This document shows, one piece after another, positions 18,595 to 26,501 of a DNA stretch of 54,877 nucleotides (positions are counted from its first letter, which is position 1; the number at the start of each line of letters is the position of its first letter). Where the stretch lies: contig JAFGJE010000010.1 in the NCBI GenBank assembly GCA_016929245.1, positions 1 to 54,877 on the forward strand. The letters are read 5' to 3'. The notes beneath the pieces are model-generated. The model worked only from the letters and a program-made list of their open reading frames with translations. It ran no database searches and was not told the DNA's origin. This stretch comes from Phycisphaerae bacterium (GTDB taxonomy: Bacteria; Planctomycetota; Phycisphaerae; SM23-33). The position numbers were made by a program, and so were the translations under genes.

Positions 18595-19782
18595 TTATTC
18601 TTTCCGCAGCCGGTCCAGCACGCCCAGGGAATACAACAGCGCCCTCGGTAAGTGGAAGGGATCCTTCACCTGCAATCCCTTGACCACGACGGGAATGGGG
18701 TTGCCCCGCCGGTCGAGGTTCTGAATCCAGTCGCCGCTTTTACAATTGGGGTAATGCTCAAACGCGTAGTCGTGCACTCGCCAGTACCAGTCCTTCGCCC
18801 AGTCAGCATGCGTTTCGGCGTAGGCGAGTAGCAGCGCATACAGCGCCTCGGTGATCGGCCACCATACTTTCGCGTCCGGCCTGTGCCACACCGCCTCCCC
18901 GCCGTCGGTTCGCTGGGCGAGGAAAATTCCGCCGTACTCCTCATCCCAACCTCGCTCGATGTGCCGGTGAATCGCCTCCATCGCCAGCGCCACCCGATCC
19001 GGCCGATTGTGATACCGATAAATCCGGTGCATGAACCACATGCACTCGATCACGTGCCCGGCGAGGAACGTCTTACCGACGTCCGAATCGACCCGCTCCC
19101 CGCCGGGTTTGACGAATTCGTACAGCAGCATGTCCTCGGGCTTGAGGTGCCGCGTCATGACGATCTCCGCCAGCTCCAGCGAACGGTTCAATATCTCCGG
19201 ATCGCCCGTCAGCACGCCCAGGTCGTGATACACCAGCGCGAAGATCATGCTCGGCCCGTGGGACTGGTATCCCGCGGGAATGTCGTGCGGCGCGGTCGGA
19301 AGCGTGGTGTGATCCCTCAGCAGCGGACTGGTGCGATGAAATCCTTCCACGGCGATCCGCCGCGCCTCGTCGTCGTCGCGAGCCCGGGCGTATTGCGTCA
19401 GGCCGTAGATCGCGAACGCGTCGGCGTAGATGCTTTTGGGGGGTTCGACGACGTTCCCGTCCGTCGAAAGGATGAACCGCCACGCGCCGTGTTCATCCCG
19501 GCCGTGCGCTTTGAGGAAACGGGCGATCCCGTCGGCGACGTCCAGCCATTTCGGATCCCGGTCCAACTCGTTGTACAACGCGGAAAACACCCACAGCGCC
19601 CGCCCCTGCGACCAGATATACTTGTCCGTCGAGACGATCTCGCCGTCGTTCGTGACGCAATTGTGCAGCCCCCCATGCTCCCGGTCCACCAGGCGCATCC
19701 AGAACGGCATGACGTCATTCAGGAGATGCCCGCGATAAAAATCGTACAGTTCGTTCCAGTTCATCTTCATGCGCGGTTCCAT
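18595..19782 (-). CDS. AGE-family sugar epimerase/isomerase
   Basis: Protein of 395 residues with the (alpha/alpha)6 barrel signature of the N-acylglucosamine 2-epimerase family, which interconverts C2 epimers of sugars such as GlcNAc/ManNAc or glucose/mannose. Seen: YIWSQGRALWVFSALYNE, GHVIECMWFMHRIYRY, WWPITEALYALLLAYAET, and SGDWIQNLDRRGNPI near the end, all family signature regions with active-site His and Arg. The ATG at 19782 overlaps the TGA of the Rrf2 gene as TGATG, implying translational coupling; two more in-frame ATGs follow within six codons. Exact sugar unknown. Confidence 0.88.
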   Translation of the reverse strand: MEPRMKMNWNELYDFYRGHLLNDVMPFWMRLVDREHGGLHNCVTNDGEIVSTDKYIWSQGRALWVFSALYNELDRDPKWLDVADGIARFLKAHGRDEHGAWRFILSTDGNVVEPPKSIYADAFAIYGLTQYARARDDDEARRIAVEGFHRTSPLLRDHTTLPTAPHDIPAGYQSHGPSMIFALVYHDLGVLTGDPEILNRSLELAEIVMTRHLKPEDMLLYEFVKPGGERVDSDVGKTFLAGHVIECMWFMHRIYRYHNRPDRVALAMEAIHRHIERGWDEEYGGIFLAQRTDGGEAVWHRPDAKVWWPITEALYALLLAYAETHADWAKDWYWRVHDYAFEHYPNCKSGDWIQNLDRRGNPIPVVVKGLQVKDPFHLPRALLYSLGVLDRLRKE

Positions 19783-20183
19783 CAAATCAGATCCGCCAGG
19801 GAGGTTTGCTGGAGGCGCAGGGCGATCTGGTTTCGGATGTCCCGGAACAACTCCAGCAACCTGGAATTCTGTTCGATGGGCGTGCTTTCGTAGAAAAATT
19901 CACTCACGGATCCCACCGGCGCCAACGGTCCGTCCATCAGACGAATCAATTCCGCCAGGTGAATGTCTTTGGGGGGTCTGGACAGACGATATCCCCCCGC
20001 CGCGCCGCGGGCGGTTTGAATGTACCCGGCGCGCTTGAGAATCGAGAACAGTTGATCCAGATATTGCTTGGGGATCTTCCGGCGCTGGGACACGTCGCCG
20101 GACTTGATATACGACTGGCCGTACTGCTCCGCCAGGTCCAGCATCGCCAACAACGTATATTCGCTTTTTCGGGAGAGTCGCAT
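19782..20183 (-). CDS. Rrf2-family transcriptional regulator without cysteines
   Basis: Winged-helix regulator of 133 residues. MRLSRKSEYTLLAMLDLAEQ is the standard Rrf2 opening, and ARGAAGGYRLSRPPKDIHLAELI is the wing plus dimer helix. The three cysteines that hold an Fe-S cluster in IscR, NsrR and RsrR are absent; the protein has no Cys at all, so any signal must be sensed otherwise. It lies directly upstream of, and overlaps, the epimerase gene, which it may control together with itself. Start at ATG 20183. Confidence 0.9.
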   Translation of the reverse strand: MRLSRKSEYTLLAMLDLAEQYGQSYIKSGDVSQRRKIPKQYLDQLFSILKRAGYIQTARGAAGGYRLSRPPKDIHLAELIRLMDGPLAPVGSVSEFFYESTPIEQNSRLLELFRDIRNQIALRLQQTSLADLI

Positions 20184-20228
20184 AGTGGCGACAGTATGCC
20201 TTCCCCCTTTCGCGGATGCAAGCGCGGA

Positions 20229-21410
20229 TTATCGAACGTCCTGGATCGCGGAGCGAATCTGCGTACCGCTGAAAGACGCGACCTTCCCGCCGACTTCGAT
20301 CACCACGTCTCGTCCGGCGCTGGTTTTCCCCCGCCATTCGACAGCCGCGAAGGGATTATCACCGACCGCCGCCGGACCATAGCGTTTCGTGAACTGCTTC
20401 TGCAACTCCTCGCAATCGCCGGTTCCGTGACATTGCAAGCGAATTTCACACAGCCGCAACGTTCCGTCCTGCTCCAAAAAGGCGTACAGAATGTCCTGGA
20501 TATTCGCCGGACCGATCGTTTCAGGACGCGGATCCGGCGCGTACCACTTCAGATTCCCCGCGTCGAACAGCGCCGAAGGCGGTTCCGTGGGTTTCAGATT
20601 CGGGATCTCCGACGGAGCGACGCCCCACGTCGCGTCGAGGAACGCGTCCCAGACGGACGGGTTGGCGGCATCGACCCAGGAATAGGTGTCCACAATCGGT
20701 TTCGCGTCGGGCGCCGTCGTCCCGGCGGGGGAATTCGTCGTCGGCGTTGGCTCGGGTTGACTCCGCAGCGGACTGGGACCCATCCGGAGGAAATGATGGC
20801 CCAGCCACCCCATGCCTCCCAGGAGACCGAGAATCAACATACCGAGGAAGATTTTTTCCCCGACGTTCCCGCGCGCGTGCGCGCGTCGCCGGGCGAAGCT
20901 CCCCGCCGCGGCGATAGTCTCCACTCCCGGGACGGTGAGGGCGGAGGCGTCGCTGACGGGATCATCGTCATCGATCTCCACCGACGCGCCCAACGAGGCT
21001 TCCACGGTCGGTAGTTCGACTTTCATCACCGCCTTGCAGGAGGCGCACTGGACGGCCTTTCCGAGATCCCGGCTGGAAATCTGCATCCGCTGCCCGCAGG
21101 AACGACAATCCACGAAGATCGCCCCCACCCGTCGGGCGCGACGCGCCGAAGGGGCGACGCCGGCCGTGTCCTCCTGAACGTCGTCCGATTCCGTCAGAAG
21201 GATCGCGTCTTCCTCATCATCGGACGGCGGATTCGCCGGAGAGGGGGGCTGTTGCGTCCGCGCCGAGGAAGCGGACGAATCCGCTCCCACCGCCGCCGGG
21301 GGGCGAATCACGATGGGATTCCGGCAGTACGGACAATGAATCGGCACCCCCGCCTTGTCGTCCGGTACGCGAAAAAAATGTTGACAGGCTTTACAGCGAA
21401 CTCGAAACAT
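20229..21410 (-). CDS. double zinc-ribbon membrane protein of unknown function
   Basis: Protein of 393 residues. The N terminus has two zinc ribbons, each a pair of CxxC motifs: CKACQHFFRV with CPYCRNPIVI (residues about 7-33) and CRSCGQRMQI with CASCKAVMKV (about 100-130). After an acidic stretch comes one membrane helix (FLGMLILGLLGGMGWLG). The C-terminal 170 residues are extracytoplasmic, with no recognised domain (SAIQDVR end). Proteins of this layout are typical of Planctomycetota, but their role is unknown. The ATG at 21410 follows an in-frame GTG. Monocistronic. Confidence 0.75.
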   Translation of the reverse strand: MFRVRCKACQHFFRVPDDKAGVPIHCPYCRNPIVIRPPAAVGADSSASSARTQQPPSPANPPSDDEEDAILLTESDDVQEDTAGVAPSARRARRVGAIFVDCRSCGQRMQISSRDLGKAVQCASCKAVMKVELPTVEASLGASVEIDDDDPVSDASALTVPGVETIAAAGSFARRRAHARGNVGEKIFLGMLILGLLGGMGWLGHHFLRMGPSPLRSQPEPTPTTNSPAGTTAPDAKPIVDTYSWVDAANPSVWDAFLDATWGVAPSEIPNLKPTEPPSALFDAGNLKWYAPDPRPETIGPANIQDILYAFLEQDGTLRLCEIRLQCHGTGDCEELQKQFTKRYGPAAVGDNPFAAVEWRGKTSAGRDVVIEVGGKVASFSGTQIRSAIQDVR

Positions 21411-21705
21411 CACCGTTCTCCTTCAAGGCCCCACGCAGATGCCGGGGAGAACATTCGGTTTTTACTTCCTGATACCATGGGCGGTAACTTCATTCCGCCC
21501 GTTCCCTTATGTATCCGACCCTTATGGTATAATTCAGAATTCCAGTTTATAACTGGTAGTAAGAATACCATATTCCAACCGCTCTGAACAGGAAAAAATC
21601 ACATTTTCTTGTACGAGCGTACAAGGATAAAATGGCGCACCGCCGTTCGCGAAATGCGGCGAAATGACATCCCGGTCCCAAGTCCCCAAACCCCAATCCC
21701 CAAAT
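21411..21705. other. intergenic, no gene seen
   Basis: About 295 bases between the zinc-ribbon gene and the mraY stop, both on the minus strand. It contains AT-rich stretches and TACCATGG / TTATGG-like palindromic bits, plus TTGTACGAGCGTACAA (21612-21627), a clean inverted repeat. A promoter for the zinc-ribbon gene should lie here but no good box pair was found. Confidence 0.4.
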
Positions 21706-22824
21706 TTACCGCAGTTTCAGCGTCGCCAGCGCCAGGACCGCCAGGATGACTCCCACAACCCAGAATCGAATGACGACTTTCGTTTCAGGCCAGCCGCCCA
21801 GGTGGAAATGGTGATGGATCGGCGCGCAGCGGAACAGGCGCTTCCCTTCGATCCCCTCGCCCTTGGTGAGTTTGAAATACCCCACCTGGAGGACGACGGA
21901 GAGCACTTCCATGACGAACACCCCCCCCACCAGCAACAGTAGCAGCTCCTGGCGGGTGATCACGGCGATGTACCCGATCAGTCCTCCCAGCGGCAGCGAT
22001 CCGGTGTCGCCCATGAACACCGCCGCCGGCGGGGCGTTGTACCACAAAAACCCCAGCAGCGCCCCGAGCATCGACGAACACAGCACCGTCATCTCCGCCG
22101 AAAAGGGAACAAACGGAAGATTGAACAACTCCGCCCAGCGCACCACGCCGACGATCCAGGAAATCACGAGAAAGAACGCCGTCACGATAACCAGGTTCCC
22201 CGTCGCCAGCCCGTCCATCCCGTCGGTAAGATTCACGGCGTTGCTCGATCCGGTCGTCACGAGGATCATAATCAGCGCGTAGGCCAGAATCGGCAGGTTG
22301 ACGGAATAGTCCGTGAAGGGAAAGAAAAACCGATGGGCCGGGTTGAAATCCGGGGAGAGGTAACTCGCCGAACCCCACCGGTAGACGTACACGCTCAAGA
22401 GCACCACCAGGCCGACCTGGAAGAGGAACTTCTCCCAGCTTTTTAAACCGTCGCGTCCTCCGGTCACGCCGCGGCGCAGTTTCAGCCAGTCGTCCACCCC
22501 CCCCAGCGCCCCCAGCCAGACCAGCGCCAGCAAGGCCGAGTTGATGTACATGTTCCGGAGATTCGAGAACAGCACCAGGCTCACGAAAATGGAGATCACG
22601 ATCAGCAGCCCGCCCATGGTGGGCGTCGCCGACTTGTGACGGGTGATTTCGTTCAGGTCCGCGTGGTCGAATTCGGGACGGTCCCCGATTTTCTTGCGGA
22701 TCAGAAAACGAATCACCTTCGGTCCCAGCAGGATCACCAGGCAGAAACTCAGCGCCCCGGCGGCGCCGATGCGAATGCCCAAACCGGCGGTGGTGAAATA
22801 ATGTTCGAACAACCAGTAGATCAT
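21706..22824 (-). CDS. mraY: phospho-N-acetylmuramoyl-pentapeptide transferase
   Basis: Ten-helix inner-membrane enzyme of 372 residues that transfers phospho-MurNAc-pentapeptide to undecaprenyl phosphate, giving lipid I. All MraY motifs are intact: SATPTMGGLLI, ALGGVDDWLKLRRG with both Asp, NAVNLTDGMDGLATG, FMGDTGSLPLGG and the MraY-specific HHHFHLGGWPE. The ATG at 22824 opens MIYWLFEHYF as in the family; an upstream in-frame start adds repeat-derived residues. Last gene of the partial dcw cluster, separated from murF by 289 bases of repeat. Confidence 0.96.
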   Translation of the reverse strand: MIYWLFEHYFTTAGLGIRIGAAGALSFCLVILLGPKVIRFLIRKKIGDRPEFDHADLNEITRHKSATPTMGGLLIVISIFVSLVLFSNLRNMYINSALLALVWLGALGGVDDWLKLRRGVTGGRDGLKSWEKFLFQVGLVVLLSVYVYRWGSASYLSPDFNPAHRFFFPFTDYSVNLPILAYALIMILVTTGSSNAVNLTDGMDGLATGNLVIVTAFFLVISWIVGVVRWAELFNLPFVPFSAEMTVLCSSMLGALLGFLWYNAPPAAVFMGDTGSLPLGGLIGYIAVITRQELLLLLVGGVFVMEVLSVVLQVGYFKLTKGEGIEGKRLFRCAPIHHHFHLGGWPETKVVIRFWVVGVILAVLALATLKLR

Positions 22825-22835
22825 GATGAATCTGT

Positions 22836-23007
22836 CTTTGAAAGAATCCGCGGGCGCAAACCCGTGCAATACGTGACGACCTAAGGTTTCCTGAGTCCCG
22901 TAGGGACGATTGAATGAACTTTGTCATTTTCAATCGTCCCTGCGGGACTCTTACGTTATTAAAATCTGCCTTTGTCCACGGGCTTGCGCCCGTGGCTACT
23001 ATCAGAG
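22836..23007. repeat. GCCACGGGCGC palindrome, copy 2, inside the mur cluster
   Basis: Same architecture as 11747-11904: outer arms around GCGGGCGCAAACCCGTG and CCACGGGCTTGCGCCCGTGG, inner arms TCCCGTAGGGACGATTGA and TCAATCGTCCCTGCGGGA. It fills most of the gap between murF and mraY, so the mur transcript must carry it or be reinitiated after it. The left arm has more changes than in copy 1. Confidence 0.85.
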
Positions 23008-23113
23008 GATTCCTGATGACTTTCTGATATCCCTGCAATCCGGCGCGACGGAAAAGTTCCGACAGGAATCCCCAAGGGAGATTCCCTCCGCGCATCCAAA
23101 AAGATTTTGCTTT

Positions 23114-24571
23114 TTATTGTTTCTTTTTTTTCGTTTTGGTGTTTCGGCCGGCTTTCGATTTCGCGCCGTCCAGGCCGATGGTCTCGATCACGGGGATCAG
23201 CGTCTCCATTCCCGTGGCGCGGGAGCCTTTCAGGAGAACCACGTCTCCGGGCGCCAGGAGTTCCCCCAGCGCCTCCAGAACGTCCTGGCGAGTGGGAAAC
23301 GCCCGTGTTTTCGCGCCGGCCTGTTCCGCCGCGTCCGCCAGCGCCCGCGCCCGGTCGCCCACGGCGATGATGCATCCGATTTTCAACCCCGCGATTTTTT
23401 CGCCCACCGCCGCGTGATACTGATCGGACTGCTCCCCGAGTTCCAGCATATCGCCGACGATCATCACGCGACGCTTTCCGGGCATGGAAGACAGCACTTC
23501 CGCCGCGGCGAGCATACTGGCGGGATTGGCGTTGTAGGCGTCGTTCATCACGCGAATGGTTCCCGCCTCGATACTCTCCAGGCGCATCTCGACGCCCTGG
23601 AAATCCGCCAGCGCCGCCAGGGCGTCCTCCTGGCTGAATCCGAACCGCGCCGCGACCGCCACCGCCGCCAGCGCGTTGACGGCGTTGTGTTTCCCGGGGA
23701 TGGGCATCTCGCCCCAGTCGCGCTGGTTGATCTGAAACCGCTGTTTTCGCCCGTCCCATTGGTAGTCCGTCAGGCGCAACTGGGCTTCGGGGGATTCGCC
23801 GAACCGGATCAGGCGGCGCTCGTAACTTTTCAGCGCCTTCTCAAGCGGCGGGCTGTCGGCGTTGACGACCGCGATGTCCCTGGGTCCCATCCATCCCAGC
23901 AGGGCGGATTTCTCCACGGCGATCCGCTCGATACTCCGCATGTTTTCGATATGCGCCGCGGCTACGCTGGTAATCACGGGGATGTTGGGCTTGACGGCCC
24001 TTGCCAGGCGCATGATTTCCCCCGGTGCGCTCGCGCCGACTTCGCAGATGACGTAATCGTCGCCCGCGCCCGCGGACAGCAGCGTCAGCGGCACGCCGAT
24101 TTCGTTGTTGAAGCTCTTGGGACTGCACGTGCCCGTCAGGCGGGTTTGCAGGATGTGGTGGATCATTCGCTTGACGGTGGTTTTTCCGTTCGACCCGGTC
24201 ACGCCGACGATCGTCGCGGGAATCACCGAGCGGTAATACCCTCCCAGGTCCAGCAGCGCGTCGCGCGTGTCGCCCACGCCGACCACCCCGGCCGGAAACA
24301 TCCGCAGGATCTCCGGCGTCGGGGCGCGCTTCAGATCGACGACGGCAGCGATGCACCCCGCCCGGGCGGCGTCGGCGAGATAATCATGCCCGTCGAACGT
24401 TTCGCCCCGAATCGCGACGAACACGTCGTCCCGCTGGGCGGTCCGGGAGTCGATGCTCACGCCGCGAATGGGAATCGGTTCGTTTCGGCTCAACCAGCGT
24501 CCCCGAATCGCCTGCCGCAGTTCGTTGCCCGTCAGCGCTCTGGTGTTCCCGACTGAACGTTTTGCAGACAC
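23114..24571 (-). CDS. murF: UDP-MurNAc-tripeptide - D-Ala-D-Ala ligase
   Basis: Mur ligase of 485 residues that adds D-Ala-D-Ala to UDP-MurNAc-tripeptide. The N-terminal domain has IRGVSIDSRTAQRDDVFVAI; the ATP loop GVTGSNGKTT is at 123-132; NDAYNANPASMLAA and LGDMLELG-like VGDMLELGEQSD are MurF hallmarks; LLKGSRATGMETLI closes the C-terminal domain. The start is GTG at 24571, overlapping the murE 3' end by 40 bases, which implies tight coupling. The lysine-rich tail (KKKKQ) is unusual but may be harmless. Confidence 0.95.
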   Translation of the reverse strand: MSAKRSVGNTRALTGNELRQAIRGRWLSRNEPIPIRGVSIDSRTAQRDDVFVAIRGETFDGHDYLADAARAGCIAAVVDLKRAPTPEILRMFPAGVVGVGDTRDALLDLGGYYRSVIPATIVGVTGSNGKTTVKRMIHHILQTRLTGTCSPKSFNNEIGVPLTLLSAGAGDDYVICEVGASAPGEIMRLARAVKPNIPVITSVAAAHIENMRSIERIAVEKSALLGWMGPRDIAVVNADSPPLEKALKSYERRLIRFGESPEAQLRLTDYQWDGRKQRFQINQRDWGEMPIPGKHNAVNALAAVAVAARFGFSQEDALAALADFQGVEMRLESIEAGTIRVMNDAYNANPASMLAAAEVLSSMPGKRRVMIVGDMLELGEQSDQYHAAVGEKIAGLKIGCIIAVGDRARALADAAEQAGAKTRAFPTRQDVLEALGELLAPGDVVLLKGSRATGMETLIPVIETIGLDGAKSKAGRNTKTKKKKQ

Positions 24572-26016
24572 TCGTTGGCTACCTCCACATCGTCAAAGTG
24601 AATCTTTTCCTCGCCGATCACCTGGTAGGTTTCATGTCCCTTCCCGGCGATCAGCACCACGTCGCCTTCCCGGGCCTGGCAGATCGCGTTGGCGATCGCC
24701 CGGCGACGGTCCACGTCGATATGACAGACCGCACGCCCTCGATCATCCAATCCCGCGAGGACTTCGTCAATGATGTTCTCGGGATTCTCCGAGCGGGGAT
24801 TGTCGGACGTGATGAAAATCCGGTCCGCCAGTTCCTGGGCGACCCTCGCCATCCGAGGCCGTTTCGTCGTGTCGCGGTCGCCGCCGCAGCCGAACACCAC
24901 GAGAATTCTTCCGGCGGTGATGGGACGCAAGGCGCTCAGGACGTTGCGCAGGGCGTCGTCGGTGTGGGCGTAATCCACGAACACGGAAAATCGCCCGTTC
25001 GTGGGAACGCGTTGCAGACGTCCGGGAACGTTGCGAATGGTCTGAAGCGCCGCGGCGACGTCTTCGGGTTTCATCCCCAGCGACAGGCACGCCCCGGCGG
25101 CCGCCAGACCGTTGAACACGTTATGCCTTCCGATCAGCGGCGAGCGAACCTTCACCGCCCGCTGCCGCCAGATCAGGTCGAACGTCGTTCCTTCCGCGTC
25201 GATCTTCTCGATCCGCGCCTGAAGGTCCGACAAGGGACTCAACCCGTACCAGAGAATCCGCGCCCGGGTTCCCTCGACGATCGCCTCGGCGTTGGGATCG
25301 TCGCGGTTGACGACGGCGAAGGCCCTGGTCGAAAGTCCCGAAAACAGGCGTTTTTTGGAGGCGAGATACGATTCCATCGTCCCATGGTAGTCCAGATGAT
25401 CCCCGGTGAGATTCGTGAAGACGCCCACGGCGAAATTGATCCCCGCCGTGCGCTTCTGATCCAGGGCGTGGCTGGACACTTCCATCACCATGTGCGTCGC
25501 CCCGTCGGCGACCATGTTGGTGCAGAGCTTCGCCAGCAGGATCGGATCGGGGGTGGTCATGGTCGCCGGGACGATCCGCAGGGGCGTTTCGTACGCGACC
25601 GTCCCCAGCAGCCCGACCTTGCGCCCGGTGCGCAGGAGGATCTCGCGGATCAGGTGCGCGACGGTGCTTTTTCCGTTCGTGCCCGTCACGGCGATGTTGG
25701 TCAACTGCTGCGCGGGCCATCCCTGCATCGCCTGGGCGAGTCGCCCGAGGGCTTCGTGCGTGTCGTCCACGACCGCGACGGCGGCTTTGCATTTCCGTCC
25801 GACAGCGGCGGGGTTTTCGCAGACGATCGCCGCGGCGCCGGCGCGCAGGGCGTCGGGAATATATTCGTGCCCGTCCTGGTGCGCGCCTGACACGGCGACG
25901 AAACACGTCCCGTGCGCGCAGCGACGAGAATCCGCCGTCACGTCCGAGACGTTCACGTCGGATCGAAACGCGCGGGGCTGCAAACCCGATTCCGCCAGAA
26001 GCACGGAAAACCGCAT
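24532..26016 (-). CDS. murE: UDP-MurNAc-L-Ala-D-Glu - meso-DAP ligase
   Basis: Mur ligase of 494 residues adding the third residue of the peptidoglycan stem. ATP loop TGTNGKST at 111-118; TPDPILL and EVSSHALDQKR are MurE signatures; FVDYAHTDDALRNVL starts the C-terminal domain; FITSDNPRSENP carries the DNPR motif that marks meso-diaminopimelate rather than lysine as substrate. ATG 26016 opens the uridine-binding domain (VTADSRRCAHGTCFVA). 485 bases of repeat-rich DNA separate it from the upstream penicillin-binding protein gene. Confidence 0.95.
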   Translation of the reverse strand: MRFSVLLAESGLQPRAFRSDVNVSDVTADSRRCAHGTCFVAVSGAHQDGHEYIPDALRAGAAAIVCENPAAVGRKCKAAVAVVDDTHEALGRLAQAMQGWPAQQLTNIAVTGTNGKSTVAHLIREILLRTGRKVGLLGTVAYETPLRIVPATMTTPDPILLAKLCTNMVADGATHMVMEVSSHALDQKRTAGINFAVGVFTNLTGDHLDYHGTMESYLASKKRLFSGLSTRAFAVVNRDDPNAEAIVEGTRARILWYGLSPLSDLQARIEKIDAEGTTFDLIWRQRAVKVRSPLIGRHNVFNGLAAAGACLSLGMKPEDVAAALQTIRNVPGRLQRVPTNGRFSVFVDYAHTDDALRNVLSALRPITAGRILVVFGCGGDRDTTKRPRMARVAQELADRIFITSDNPRSENPENIIDEVLAGLDDRGRAVCHIDVDRRRAIANAICQAREGDVVLIAGKGHETYQVIGEEKIHFDDVEVANECLQNVQSGTPER

Positions 26017-26501
26017 ACGAATCTCACCGCCTAACCCGAAGAATCAGAATACGTCCACGAATTGCACGAATGGTTATCGCTTCCCATGTTTCGCCCGGCG
26101 GGGCTCCGTCCCGCCAGGTTTTCAGCGAATTGGGAAGGCGGCGGGACGGATCCCCGCCACCCGTATCGCTGGTTTATACATACAAAAAAAAACCGAAAGC
26201 CGAAAACCGAAAGCTGAAGCACCTATTTGCTCCCCGTGACACAACCGGGAGATTCAGCTTTTTGTTTTCAGCTTCCAGCTTTTTCTGTCCGCTGCCGCGA
26301 GCGGATTTCCGCTCACTCCGTAGTATCGTGCACCGCCCAAGGGGCGGGTTGTCGTCGCCGCCCGGGATCGCAACACCCCAAGTGTAACGAGAGCCCGGGC
26401 CAACGCTGGGAATCGGAATCGTATCGCCGTTTGGGACGCCTCGTGCTTCGAGGATGGTTTGGCCCCTCCCAGCGAACGGGCCAGGTTCCTCGAACACGCC
26501 T
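26017..26501. repeat. repeat-rich gap between ftsI-type and murE genes
   Basis: No gene is seen. Three palindromic units are recognisable: GGCGGGGCTCCGTCCCGCC (about 26097-26115) with a complementary GGCGGCGGGACGG partner near 26138; an AAAACCGAAAGC-type arm (about 26190-26220) facing a GCTTCCAGCTTTT arm (about 26270-26286); and CCGCCCAAGGGGCGG near 26335. An operon transcript from ftsI into murE would carry all of them. Confidence 0.55.

Noticed and set aside
22910-24556. 548-codon plus-strand frame opposite murF
   Set aside because: It is the antisense shadow of murF, with Arg/His-rich composition typical of such frames in GC-rich genes.
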